DNA of 64,000 bases from Candidatus Methanoperedens sp. (GCA_026552975.1 JAPMTR010000065.1:1-64000); one strand, 5' to 3'. Positions 44,526 to 54,000 are shown, counted from the first letter of the stretch. Translations and numbers: made by a program. The notes: generated by a model not told the origin, from the sequence alone.

Positions 44526-45084
44526 ATAGCTGTATACTTATATCCATACCGAAGGATGCAGGTGCCTTTACTTCCTTTATTATCATTGACCCTACTTCGG
44601 GGATAATTTGTATGGTTGCTTTTTCTCTTACTTTTAAATCGTTAGTAGGAGTAAATTCAAAATAAGCCAATTCTCCTGGTGATAGTACAGTATCTGAAGA
44701 ATCAGTTGCTATACTTCTCTCTTCTGTATAATTAGTAGCCGTAATTAAAGTGTCACCCAAAGAATCTATATATCTGATGGATACTTGGGCAGAGTCGATT
44801 AAACCTCCTCCAGCTGAATTTTCTACATAAACTCTTAAAGTTGAAATATCATCAGCACTGGAAGCTCTCTCACCTATAATCGAAACTATTTTCATGTTCG
44901 AGGACACTTCTGCGGTTGCTTCCTTCCCTGTTGCCTGTGCCTTCTGCTGCAACACACCTGATGTCTGTATCAAAACTGCAGCTGCTACCGCTGCGACGAG
45001 TACCATCGCAATGAATATAATCAGCGTGCCAATACCGACATCACCTGTGTCGTTGTTTAATAAATTGGTTCTATTTGCTTTCAT
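44518..45084 (-). CDS. arlB: Archaellin ArlB
   Basis: A 188-residue filament subunit. The leader [19 protein letters not shown] ends with G, after which the mature helix [20 protein letters not shown] begins, as in archaellins processed by the class III peptidase. The rest is a beta-sandwich domain with sequons (for example [10 protein letters not shown]). Only one archaellin gene is present. GGAGGCGTTATG gives a strong ribosome site, spacing four. Confidence 0.95.
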   Translation of the reverse strand: MKANRTNLLNNDTGDVGIGTLIIFIAMVLVAAVAAAVLIQTSGVLQQKAQATGKEATAEVSSNMKIVSIIGERASSADDISTLRVYVENSAGGGLIDSAQVSIRYIDSLGDTLITATNYTEERSIATDSSDTVLSPGELAYFEFTPTNDLKVREKATIQIIPEVGSMIIKEVKAPASFGMDISIQLFP

Positions 45085-45121
45085 AACGCCTCCATTATTG
45101 TTTTTATTTTCGAAACTCAGG

Positions 45122-45137
45122 CGGCGTCATTACGCCT
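45122..45137 (-). promoter_or_regulatory. Stem-loop in the arlB 5' leader
   Basis: On the minus strand GGCGTAATGACGCC forms a 5-bp perfect stem with a 4-base loop, some 40 bases before the arlB start and about 30 before the ribosome site. It is GC-rich within an AT-rich leader and may control stability or translation. Confidence 0.4.
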
Positions 45138-45170
45138 AACCTTGCTTCTTATGATTATTAGGATGATGCT

Positions 45171-45180
45171 TAGATATAAA
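45171..45180 (-). promoter_or_regulatory. TATA box of arlB
   Basis: Minus-strand TTTATATCTA places the transcript start near 45145-45150 and leaves a leader of about 60 bases carrying the stem-loop and a strong ribosome site. Confidence 0.6.
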
Positions 45181-45235
45181 CAAAGTTGTGAAAAAAGTGT
45201 GAAGGTCGCTGGTATGAAAGTTATTTAAAAATATA

Positions 45236-45868
45236 TCAGGCAAATAAAACCCTGGAATTCTTAAAATACTCTATATTATCTCTTGCTTTAGTTATCCTTA
45301 CTTTTAAATTATCAAGAATTAGTTTTGTTTCTACCCCGTTGTCCTGATCATTATTGGAATAGAGTTGTTTAAATAATATATACTGCTTTCTGTCAGATAT
45401 ATTCTGTTTGAGAAGCAGAAATAAGGAGTACATCGATCCATCTTGTTCCATGTATTTATTAACACGTCCCAGGCATTGGTCCAGTAGTTCTGGCAATTCC
45501 AGGGCATCTTTGACCGCCATAAGAAGGCCATCAAGGGTGACAGGTCTCATGAGATAGTCTGATACCAGTGAGATCCTCTTGATATCTTCAATAGAGGGTG
45601 GTTTTGAACTGACTATTATAACAGGTATCTCCTGCCAGTTCGATTTTATCTTCTCGATCAATTCCCAGCCGCTGGTATCCGCAAGTTCGATATCGAGCAG
45701 GACAAGGCCTGGAAGATTTCGTTCCATAGCCTTTATACATTCTTTTCCTGTTTTTGCAATATTAATTATATATTCCCCATCACCCATTAGCAACATTTCT
45801 GCGAAGAGTTCTGAAATATCGGGTTTGCTATTTACTATGAGGATGGAACTTGATCTTTTCGGGATCAT
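45236..45868 (-). CDS. Degenerate receiver protein upstream of arlB
   Basis: A 210-residue protein. The receiver at about 8-125 keeps the acceptor Asp (VLLDIELAD) and a Ser (IIVSSKP), but the acid pair is replaced (ILIVNSKPD) and the invariant Lys is Arg (YLMRPVT). It is therefore unlikely to be phosphorylated in the standard way. A helical C-terminal region (about 130-210, LLLKQNISDRKQYILFKQLY) is not a known DNA-binding domain. It lies between a putative RHH protein and the archaellin gene, so I infer a role in controlling the archaellum operon. No evidence beyond position. Confidence 0.75.
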   Translation of the reverse strand: MIPKRSSSILIVNSKPDISELFAEMLLMGDGEYIINIAKTGKECIKAMERNLPGLVLLDIELADTSGWELIEKIKSNWQEIPVIIVSSKPPSIEDIKRISLVSDYLMRPVTLDGLLMAVKDALELPELLDQCLGRVNKYMEQDGSMYSLFLLLKQNISDRKQYILFKQLYSNNDQDNGVETKLILDNLKVRITKARDNIEYFKNSRVLFA

Positions 45869-46056
45869 ATAATATTAACTTCCTTTTCACAAAAGGATAA
45901 GGATTAGTATTATAAATGTTCACAATAAATCCCAAACGTCACATTTTATTTCACACTGACCAAAATTTTCGTATAATATCTCATTCGTGTGATCGTATGC
46001 ACATTTCATCTCACTCAGCCTTATATAAATATGAACATATACCATCATAGAACCCC

Positions 46057-46123
46057 ATTGGCCGATAATATAATGCAATTTACCACCTTTTGCTATTATT
46101 GGCCTATCGTGGGCATTATATTA
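46057..46123. repeat. Nested inverted repeats
   Basis: TAATATAATGC (46066-46076) and GCATTATATTA (46113-46123) are perfect inverted copies. Inside and overlapping them, ATTGGCCGATAATA (46057-46070) and TATTATTGGCCTAT (46094-46107) are inverted with 12 of 14 matches. The arrangement could be a regulator binding array or a decayed mobile-element end. Confidence 0.65.
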
Positions 46124-46181
46124 TGCTGGAGGTTATATATTTAAAATTAGAGACTTGGCTTTGATATAATACAGGTAACAG

Positions 46182-46208
46182 AAAAAAGTCTGATCATAAA
46201 ATCAGTCT
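46182..46208 (-). terminator. Terminator of the putative RHH gene
   Basis: On the minus strand CTGAT-TTTATG-ATCAG with extra flanking pairs is followed by six T, 24 bases after the stop of the gene at 46232. Confidence 0.55.
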
Positions 46209-46231
46209 ATGTTTAAAATTATAAAGAATTT

Positions 46232-46924
46232 TTAGGCTGTTGCCATAATCATCTCACTTTGAAAAGGTATTTCATCCCTCTTTGCAGCCCCAAATGTCTC
46301 CTGGATCGAGCGTAGAGCTTCTTCATTGGTGGAAGCCATCTGGAATAACATGTATATAGATGCAGGATATTTGATCAATTTGCTAATTTTTTGAGGATTT
46401 TTATTGCTTGATAAGAACATAGATATCAATTTAGCATAAAAAACATTTATTTCAGGGTCAACGCCTGTTATTTGAATAGATATCTGCCCATTTTCACTAC
46501 CCAGGTTTGCTGTAATCGGCCAGTTCAGGAACGCAATTTCTTCATTTATCACCTTATTCAAGGTAGTTATATCGTAACTATTTAGATTTTTATTTGAAAA
46601 TAGCTGTGTAGCTTCATTAATTGGTGGAAGATTTCCATTCTTATTCGCTAACAGCCATCTAAACATTGTCAATGGTATAGTTATTCCATAGATCCGATTC
46701 CTCGTTTCTTCCATCGCATGGTTCTTTTCCCTGAAGAGGTCTTTTGCTGTTTCAAGGCTACCCATATTTTCTGTAACAAAACCTGTGAAATCGATTATAT
46801 CCCGCATTGCTGCTGAGAGATTTCCCTGGTGTTTCTTTAATAGCGGATCAAGCATTTTTAAGTGCGTGTCGCTTATAGATACATTTTTTCTTAGCATATT
46901 TCCACCTTTATTTATTCCATCCAT
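46232..46924 (-). CDS. Putative ribbon-helix-helix protein near arl genes
   Basis: A 230-residue protein. Residues about 10-45 (RKNVSISDTHLKMLDPLLKKHQGNLSAAMRDIIDF) look like a ribbon-helix-helix DNA-binding unit: a basic strand, a helix and a conserved N/S-x-S-x-A-x-R second helix. The remaining 180 residues are mainly helical and unassigned. I chose the ATG at 46924 because AGGAG at 46930-46934 lies five bases before it; an ATG at 47038 would add 38 low-complexity residues. Transcribed toward the degenerate receiver and arlB; a regulator of motility is inference. Confidence 0.6.
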   Translation of the reverse strand: MDGINKGGNMLRKNVSISDTHLKMLDPLLKKHQGNLSAAMRDIIDFTGFVTENMGSLETAKDLFREKNHAMEETRNRIYGITIPLTMFRWLLANKNGNLPPINEATQLFSNKNLNSYDITTLNKVINEEIAFLNWPITANLGSENGQISIQITGVDPEINVFYAKLISMFLSSNKNPQKISKLIKYPASIYMLFQMASTNEEALRSIQETFGAAKRDEIPFQSEMIMATA

Positions 46925-47093
46925 AAGAACTCCTGAACTATTAAGAACCGGGCTCTTATTATGATAATGATTATAATTGCTAATACTATTTAAAACTTGC
47001 TCTGTTTTGTTTTTCCGCTTTTTCAGCTTTGGTATCATTATAATAGCGTTATGAACGTAATATATTAATAAGTGAGAACTTCATTAAAACGAG

Positions 47094-47867
47094 ATGGAAA
47101 ATATAAACTACCAGGAAACGAAAGAACAAATTGTGAAGTTCATAAGATCCAGCTTTCAAAATTCAGCAGCAACCGGCGCCGTCATTGGTTTAAGCGGCGG
47201 GATCGATTCTGCACTTACAGCATACCTCACGGTCGAAGCCCTGGGCAAAGATAAAGTGCTGGGCCTGATGCTCCCGGAAAAAGGCATCTCTACAAAGGAA
47301 GATATTGATGATGCCCTCGAAATTGGCAAAATCCTTGGCATTGATTATAATATCATTGAGATATCACATATCCTATCATCATTTTCATCAGTTATTCCAG
47401 TCTTTAGCAGCAATGCAAAGACCGCAAACGGCAACCTGAAAGCTCGTACCCGCATGTGTATATTATATTATCATGCAAACCTAATGAACCGGATGGTGAT
47501 GGGCACGGGAAATAAAACAGAACTCCTGCTAGGGTATTTCACAAAATATGGCGATGGTGGCGTTGATCTGGATCCCATAGGGGACATATATAAAACTCAG
47601 GTGCGCGGGCTGTCAAGATATATGGGAGTCCCTCTCAGGATTATCGAAAAAACACCAACGGCAGGATTATGGCCCGGGCAGACAGATGAAAGTGAACTTG
47701 GGGTATCATATGAGATGGCTGATCGGATACTCACCATGCTTGTTGATAAAAAACGGACGATATCTGAGGTAAAGAATAAATTTCCACCTGAGATAGTTGA
47801 TAAACTGGCTGAGAGGATTTCATCTAGTGGACATAAAAGGATGATGCCACAGTGTGTTGAGATATGA
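47094..47867 (+). CDS. nadE: NAD synthetase (ammonia-dependent)
   Basis: A 257-residue ATP-dependent amidotransferase-type synthetase that converts deamido-NAD to NAD. The PP-loop GLSGGIDSALTAYL is near residue 33, NGNLKARTRMCILYYHAN near 105-123 and MGTGNKTELLLGYFTKYGDGGVDLDPIGD near 131-160. There is no glutaminase domain, which fits an ammonia-dependent NadE. Confidence 0.94.
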   Translation: MENINYQETKEQIVKFIRSSFQNSAATGAVIGLSGGIDSALTAYLTVEALGKDKVLGLMLPEKGISTKEDIDDALEIGKILGIDYNIIEISHILSSFSSVIPVFSSNAKTANGNLKARTRMCILYYHANLMNRMVMGTGNKTELLLGYFTKYGDGGVDLDPIGDIYKTQVRGLSRYMGVPLRIIEKTPTAGLWPGQTDESELGVSYEMADRILTMLVDKKRTISEVKNKFPPEIVDKLAERISSSGHKRMMPQCVEI

Positions 47868-48060
47868 GCCCTCACAGAGAAGCATTCACTCTATGATCTC
47901 TGAGTCCATTGTGGTTGATTATCTTTCCCTGATTTATTTTATATTGATTTTATCAAATATTCCAAAAATAATTTTGTAGCTCATATATACGCTACAAATA
48001 AAAACCATGAATCGTGTGGCATAGGCTTCTTTCTGCAAAGATTAATCATCCCAAGGTTCA

Positions 48061-48102
48061 AATAGAACGCGGATGACGCTGATTACGCGGATTTTCACGG
48101 AT
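48061..48102. repeat. 42-bp dispersed repeat, copy B
   Basis: Matches the reverse complement of 22222-22263 at 39 of 42 positions. The four CGGAT-type words recur every nine bases or so. The last four codons and stop of tiaS (SYP and TGA) lie at its right edge, so the repeat supplies the gene's stop. Confidence 0.8.
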
Positions 48103-49345
48103 AAGAAAATCGGATCAACGGCTTTGCAAGATGCCGCCTGGCGCACGGAGGAACTTCATATAATCCAATTGAAATCCCCCTAAAAACAGCCTCTACAACC
48201 TGTTCTTTACTCACAGCCCCACATTTTTCGCACCTTTTTCCCTGCCCCTTTCCCATGGATTTCATCCTTTTTCCGCAGCATACTGGATTTCGCAACACCT
48301 GTATATTCAGGCGATCGATCCTTATCTTTTCAAGGTTCACAGTTTTATCTTTAACACTTCCATAAACTATTACTTCATCCCCTTCCCTGAGTTCCCTGAT
48401 GATCCGCCTGAAACCTTTTGTGGGCTCAAAAGCCACGCATTCAATGGATGAGCCGTTTTCTGATATCTCAAAAATAATATGCCCTCCGATTATCGTTTTT
48501 GGAGCTTTGCTCACAACCCCATCGAGAATATATGAACGATCCTCCTGCACTTCATGGATCTTTGCAGGGATTAGATGCATATCAGTATTCTGGTTCGTTC
48601 GATAGACAATATGCCTCTCGATAGGCTCACTCCCGATCATCGAAAATGCCCGCCTGACAGACTCTTCATTTTTCCCGCGAATTCCGAAAAGGATCGGATC
48701 AAGAGAATGCGGCGCAAATACAATCCGTTCGTTCTCGATATCCACCGTATCCCAGGTATCAGGATATGTTGCGGCATTGGCAGCCCACACTGACCCTTCA
48801 TCAATGATGCGCGGTGAGCCCCAGTTTTTCTTTTCGCGGTAAGCAATGAGCTCAAAAGTATGATCACTGAGGCCGCACAATGCAAAACCAGCTGCAGCAA
48901 GAGCCCCGATCAAACCCCTTTCGTTCTTGAATCCCCTGTGATCGATATCATGCTGCTCCAATAGTTCCTTTGCTTCCCGGATCTCAAGAACATCCCGGAC
49001 AGCTCGCAGGGAGAATTTTGAAATGTCATTTTTCATGCTTTCATCTGGAATTTCGATAAAAACGATCCCTGGATTTGTGTTTTCATCAGAAAGAACAGAC
49101 ATTTTTTCAACAGTATCGATCACAAGCTCTTTAACTTTGGCGGCGTTGTTTTTATCATTGAGTGCTATATTTATAGCTAATGCTGCGTTACCTCGTGTTT
49201 TATATTTGATATTGGGATTCAGGCGAACAAGCAGCGGATAATCTTTGAGGCTTGCGAATGCGTTTATCTTTTCGACAAGGACTGCCATAAGATAAGTTGT
49301 GCACATACCATCTCTTGAATCAGTGTCGTCAAGTCCTATTATCAT
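48095..49345 (-). CDS. tiaS: tRNA(Ile2)-agmatinylcytidine synthetase
   Basis: A 416-residue archaeal enzyme that attaches agmatine to C34 of tRNA-Ile(CAU) so that it reads AUA. Order: start IIGLDDTDSRDGMCTTYL (TCKD/ferredoxin-like region), catalytic GALAAAGFALCGLSDHTFELIAYR near 143-165, OB-fold near 275-345 and a C-terminal zinc ribbon CCGKRMKSMGKGQGKRCEKCG near 352-372. The last residues run into a dispersed repeat. Confidence 0.93.
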   Translation of the reverse strand: MIIGLDDTDSRDGMCTTYLMAVLVEKINAFASLKDYPLLVRLNPNIKYKTRGNAALAINIALNDKNNAAKVKELVIDTVEKMSVLSDENTNPGIVFIEIPDESMKNDISKFSLRAVRDVLEIREAKELLEQHDIDHRGFKNERGLIGALAAAGFALCGLSDHTFELIAYREKKNWGSPRIIDEGSVWAANAATYPDTWDTVDIENERIVFAPHSLDPILFGIRGKNEESVRRAFSMIGSEPIERHIVYRTNQNTDMHLIPAKIHEVQEDRSYILDGVVSKAPKTIIGGHIIFEISENGSSIECVAFEPTKGFRRIIRELREGDEVIVYGSVKDKTVNLEKIRIDRLNIQVLRNPVCCGKRMKSMGKGQGKRCEKCGAVSKEQVVEAVFRGISIGLYEVPPCARRHLAKPLIRFSYP

Positions 49346-49389
49346 TGGTCACTCAATTGCCTGCCTGTATAAAAAATCTTGGCAATAAC

Positions 49390-49400
49390 TTATATATATC
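49390..49400. promoter_or_regulatory. Shared TATA box between tiaS and the regulator gene
   Basis: TTATATATATC is nearly symmetrical. It is 20-30 bases before the ATG at 49420 on plus, which fits a leaderless transcript, and 45-55 bases before the tiaS ATG on minus. Confidence 0.5.
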
Positions 49401-49419
49401 TAATAACAATCAAAATTTA

Positions 49420-50397
49420 ATGAATAAGGACTCGCTCATCGATAGTGCATTCATCATCCTGGGAAGGGCAGGTTTTGTGGTTTCTGTTCACTGCGATATC
49501 CGCCCCAGGAGTTTTGATATAGCGGCAAGACGGGATGAAACATTGCTCTTAATAAAAGTGATCTCAAATATCGACGGCCTCAACGAGCAGACCACTCTTG
49601 AAATGCAATTACTTTCAAAACAGCTACGTGGACTTCCTATTGTCATTGGCGAGAAAACCCGCGATCATGCACTGGAAACAGGCGTTGTCTATTTCAGGTA
49701 CGGTGTCCCGGCTTTTGATATCAATACAATGAAGGATTATTTCATAGACGATCTGCCTCCATTAATTTATGCTGAACATGGCGGATTGTATGTAAATCTT
49801 GAAGGTCAAATACTGAAAGAGGAGCGTATCAGAAAAAATATATCACTTGGTGCCCTCGCATCAATGCTGGGTGTTTCCCGAAGGACCATCAGTAAATATG
49901 AGGAGGGGGAAATGGCGGCAAGTGTTGATGTGGCCATGAAGCTTGAAGAATTAATGGATAGAGGGTTTACGGTTTCGGTCAATTTATTTGATAAACTACA
50001 TTCGGATAAACCACAGAAACAAAATACGACATATGAACAATCTAATGAACATTCTAATGTTTTTTCTATACTCAAGGATATGGGTTTTAATGTGATGCCT
50101 ATTTCCCATGCGCCGTTTGATGCGGTTTCACAATCAAATAGCGGCAAAGATGAGGGTGCTACTATATTGACCGGAGTTGCTGAATATTCCAGGACGATCG
50201 TAAAAAAAGCGCATCTTATGAGCAGTATATCTGAAGTAACTCACACACAGTCGCTGTTGATATTGCACGGGGCCAATAAAACTAAGAATATAGAAGGGAC
50301 TGTGGTCATTGATGACAGGGAACTTGAAAAATTCAATGATAAAGATGAATTCATTGAACTTCTCCAGGAAAGACGGCGAAAAATAAAAGTCTCCTGA
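49420..50397 (+). CDS. HTH-type regulator of the archaeal Mj0568 family
   Basis: A 325-residue protein. The N-terminal 120 residues (LIDSAFIILGRAGFVVSVHC...LLIKVISNIDGL) resemble a restriction-endonuclease-like domain of archaeal regulators. An XRE-type helix-turn-helix follows at about 128-180 (ISLGALASMLGVSRRTISKYEEG), then a C-terminal region of unknown role. I use the ATG at 49420 because a TATA box lies about 25 bases before it and the earlier frame adds unrelated residues. Targets unknown. Confidence 0.82.
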   Translation: MNKDSLIDSAFIILGRAGFVVSVHCDIRPRSFDIAARRDETLLLIKVISNIDGLNEQTTLEMQLLSKQLRGLPIVIGEKTRDHALETGVVYFRYGVPAFDINTMKDYFIDDLPPLIYAEHGGLYVNLEGQILKEERIRKNISLGALASMLGVSRRTISKYEEGEMAASVDVAMKLEELMDRGFTVSVNLFDKLHSDKPQKQNTTYEQSNEHSNVFSILKDMGFNVMPISHAPFDAVSQSNSGKDEGATILTGVAEYSRTIVKKAHLMSSISEVTHTQSLLILHGANKTKNIEGTVVIDDRELEKFNDKDEFIELLQERRRKIKVS

Positions 50398-50408
50398 TCA
50401 GGACATTA

Positions 50409-50642
50409 TTATACGCTGCGAAGCTTGTGAGAAACCAGCTTCCCAAGCTCGGTCAGTGAAAACTTTCCATCATTGTCAGTGATAAGTTCCCTGCTCATCA
50501 GTCCTTCAAGTGTTTTTTCAACACCTACCATCCTCACGGTCTTTGCGATCTTTACACTGTCCATTTCACCTTTTGAATCTAATACGGCAAGGATCTTGCT
50601 TGCTTTATGATCGCTTGCTACAAAACCAATTAATTCTTCCAT
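50409..50642 (-). CDS. Small winged-helix protein
   Basis: A 77-residue protein with the plan of a stand-alone winged helix: SKILAVLDSKGEMDSVKIAKTV (helices 1-2), GVEKTLEGLMSRELIT (recognition helix) and DGKFSLTELGKLVSHKL (wing and last helix). Possibly a transcription regulator. It ends 11 bases after the regulator gene on the other strand. Confidence 0.7.
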   Translation of the reverse strand: MEELIGFVASDHKASKILAVLDSKGEMDSVKIAKTVRMVGVEKTLEGLMSRELITDNDGKFSLTELGKLVSHKLRSV

Positions 50643-50687
50643 TATTTATGATCTCCTTTATTCTATATTGGGTCTGCTTTGAGATAA

Positions 50688-50695
50688 CTTTATTG
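50688..50695 (+). promoter_or_regulatory. TATA box of the SRP RNA gene
   Basis: CTTTATTG lies about 25-31 bases before the first base of the SRP RNA. Confidence 0.4.
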
Positions 50696-50718
50696 CATTC
50701 AAAAGACATTACAAACCC

Positions 50719-51030
50719 GGCGGGCTAGCCCGGGAAACTCGGCGTTTCCTGTTACCCGAAACCGTCGATAGCGGGGGGCGAAGCCTGGAGAAGAAGTTCT
50801 GACTATTGTGTGACCCAGAGGTTCTACTGTGAAACCCCGTCCTGTGGGGCTGGTGTTGGTACAGGGGCTTTCCTGAAGGAAGGTTTTTGTGCTTTAATCG
50901 CGGAAAAAGGTCTAGGCCCGGAAGGGAGCAAACCAGCCGTGAACAACCGTCGCTCATGGGGGTGCGGGGCGGAGGCGAGCCTGTGATCAATCATGCACTG
51001 GAAGGGACTACGACCGAAGGTGCGCCCGCT
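50719..51030 (+). ncRNA. 7S signal recognition particle RNA
   Basis: About 312 bases of GC-rich RNA in an AT-rich spacer. GCGGGC at 50720-50725 pairs with GCCCGC at 51024-51029 to form helix 1. The Alu end has CCTGTTACCC (the UGUNR-like motif). The S-domain helix 8 is unmistakable: GGCCCGGAAGGGAGCA near 50920-50940, with the GGAA tetraloop and the asymmetrical AGCA side for SRP54. The length matches archaeal SRP RNA. Exact ends are approximate. Confidence 0.93.
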
Positions 51031-51039
51031 ACTTTTTAT

Positions 51040-54000
51040 TCAATTCCAATTTATCAATTCTACGTGGAAATACACATTTGCGCCATTACCAAGTGTTGAA
51101 GGTATTGCGATCTCATAATCATGCAAACAGTCATTAATTCCTTCCTTGCCCAAATTGATCTTTCCTATAAAGACCAGATCTTCACCATCATCCCCGAATT
51201 CACCATCCCCATCATCTTTTGATGAATCCCAGAGGATGCCCGTTATGAAAGCAGCAGTTTCCACAGAATCCAGATTGAGAACATAGGTGCTATCGACTAT
51301 GGGTACATTGGTAATATTTCTTCCATAAACAGTGAATGTAGTGGTGTTCCTTGGGGTGGTGCCATCAAGGCTGAATATCTGGGTGATATTATTATTGGAA
51401 AAACCAGTAGCATTCTTACTTCCCTTTGTCATGTTCAGGAGTTCATCAGCCCGTGAGAAATTTCCCTGGGCAAGTCCACCAGACTTGTTCCTTCCAAGAG
51501 CTGAGAGGTTACTGAAATTCAATTCTGTTAAACTGGATATGAAAATATTTCCATCAACCCCGGAAATACTCCAGTTATTAAAGGAATTCATTTCCTGGTC
51601 ATTCAATCCGAGGTATCCTGCAAGACTTCCATAATATTTTTGCCAGGCAGAAACATCTATGGGCCGGGAAGCATTGTTGTTAGTCTCATTGGTCTCAGGA
51701 ATAGCATTATCAGGATCAACCTTGATAGATATATTATGTGTACCGATTATAGCACTCCAATTAATTGTTGCATTTTTTCTCTCTCCTGCTGTTAAACTTT
51801 CGATCGTTACATTTTCAATAATGTTCAGATCAGTTGAACCATCATAGAAACGTACTATAATATTATTGACATCAACATTTCCCACATTGAAAACAGTAGC
51901 ATTAATTGTCACTATTTCATTTTCTTTGACATCCCCCACCTCAACATCAGATGCTGTATATGAAAAGGAGATATTGGTATCAGTCAGGATCAACTCTGGT
52001 GGAGTGATCCAGATGGTCATATAAATGCTATTATTAACAATTCCTGCGTTATCATACGCAGTTATTGTCAGGTTCACAAATCCATATGATTCACCAATAT
52101 CTGCAATAGCATCATTATTTATCCAGAACCCGCTGATATTTGTAAGAATGGCCTCATTAATTGTGGAGTTTACTGATGAGATATTGACCGTTGCATTCTT
52201 AATACCTGATCCCAGATCTGTTATTGTTGCATTCAGGTTAAGTATGCTATTGTTTGCCCTATATGCATTATTTGTATTCGAAGTTACTGAGGGGATATCT
52301 TCTAATGTAATGTTCAGATTTGATATTGATGAGCCATTGATAATTACGATCGTTGTATTACTTGTGTGCTGGACTGCACTTATTTCCAGGGAATATGTAT
52401 TGTTTATTAAATCATTTAACTGGTAGTACCCTTTGGAATCAGAGTGCACCGTATATTGTCCTGCAGAAATATGAGCTCCTATTAAAGGTGATCCTGCGCC
52501 AGTTACATATCCGGTAATATTAAATCCATCCTGGTCAGATGTCGTAATTGTTTTTGAAGATGACATTGAACCATTATTGAGTGCATTGTCCCTGGCCAGA
52601 ACAGAAAAATAATACCTGAATGTAGGAAGAAGGCCGGTTGCTTCAAAATCGTTCGTGGTACTTGTTCCAATATTGTCCCAGACTGTATTATTTCGAAAGA
52701 CCGGTTCAAAGTTCCATGTGCTGGGATTGTCATCCTCTGCGCCGATCGGGAAATATTGACCCCGGGAGAACCAGGGAGGTTCAGCACTGCCATGGGTGCA
52801 TTCTACTTCTATTCCCATTCTTATCGAACTTCCATTCCCCAGATTTCCGATCTCTGACAGCGGGATCCTCACCTCAAATATGTTTCCCGTGATGTTCGAA
52901 TTATCTGAGGTGATGTACCTGCTGACATTCCATATCGCATTTGAAGTGTAATTTTCCCATCCAGAGCCGTTCCCCTTAAAAATGGATTTAGTCTTTCCGT
53001 CTTCCCAGAATTCATAATACCTGTCATCTGACTGTGGTGTAGAAGCTGCGTCTTTGTTCGGGTCAAAAACTAGTTCCAGGTAATCGTCAAAATCCGCTGA
53101 ATCGTTATCTGCCACCATTGCAGCTATATACAAATATGACTCATTGTATTTCATATAGTATGGATAATGGGTGCTTGAGCTGGTTGAACCTGGATGGCAT
53201 TCTGTATATTGGCATGATACAGGAACCGCTAGTTTTGCATTATACCGGTATGCGTCACTATAGTTCTTTTTTCCATCTTCTGGATCTGTTTCGAATACTG
53301 TCGAAGCATTTATTTCCGTTCTCATCTTTGTTGCCCAGTTGATACTATTGTTCCTTAGAAATATGAAATAATCCTTTATTCCTGAACCACCATCGTTATC
53401 AGTGGCTTCATTCCATAAGAGATTTACTGAATATGTTGAAGGCGCAGATGCATTGTTCACACCAGTGACATTATTCGGGGGGGTAATATCATTGACCATG
53501 ACTGTCCAATTAACCCCTGAACTTCCAGTTGACGTGTTAGAAACGTTCAACATGACATAATATGTCCCATAATTGGGAAAACTGAAATTCGCCAAAAAAT
53601 TGTTGCTACCCAGTGAACTATTACCAAGAGATGTTACACCCGAAGGGATCGTGGTCGTGTTTGAATTTATCGCGAACTCTGCCGTCAGGTTAAAACTTAC
53701 TACTGCTCCCTGATTTACCGATAGTGACAGAGAATTGTTGTTCGTTACATTATTGCTCCATGATGTGATATTTAGGGGGGCAGGATAGCTTGTGTTCTCA
53801 TAAACACTAAAGTATCCTGAAGGTCCTCCTGTTGTACTGCCATTATCACCGAACCAAAAGACTCTGGTAGTGTATTGAAGTGATTTTGAAAGTCTAAGTC
53901 CCAATTTTGCACCTGCTGGAATTGTACCTGTGATACCTGCTAATGAAATAGTATAATCAGCATCAATTTTTTGACTTATGGTTTTTTGTCCAGAACCTGG

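Larger units (their letters stand above)
45869..46231. other. Non-coding spacer, AT-rich with inverted repeats
   Basis: A 363-bp spacer with no plausible gene. It holds two nested inverted repeats at 46057-46123, a hairpin-plus-T-run terminator for the minus-strand gene at 46182-46208, and AT-rich stretches that could be promoters for the receiver gene. Confidence 0.6.

Noticed and set aside
46057-46123. Possible CRISPR-like array
   Set aside because: There are only two inverted pairs, not direct repeats with regular spacers, and no cas gene is present in the window.
46925-47038. Longer start for the putative RHH protein
   Set aside because: A ribosome site (AGGAG) sits before the ATG at 46924; the extra 38 residues are low in complexity.
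50709-51099. Open frames of 93 (minus) and 70 (plus) residues across the SRP RNA
   Set aside because: They lie in the structured RNA, are rich in Pro/Arg/Gly from GC bias, and have no start context.
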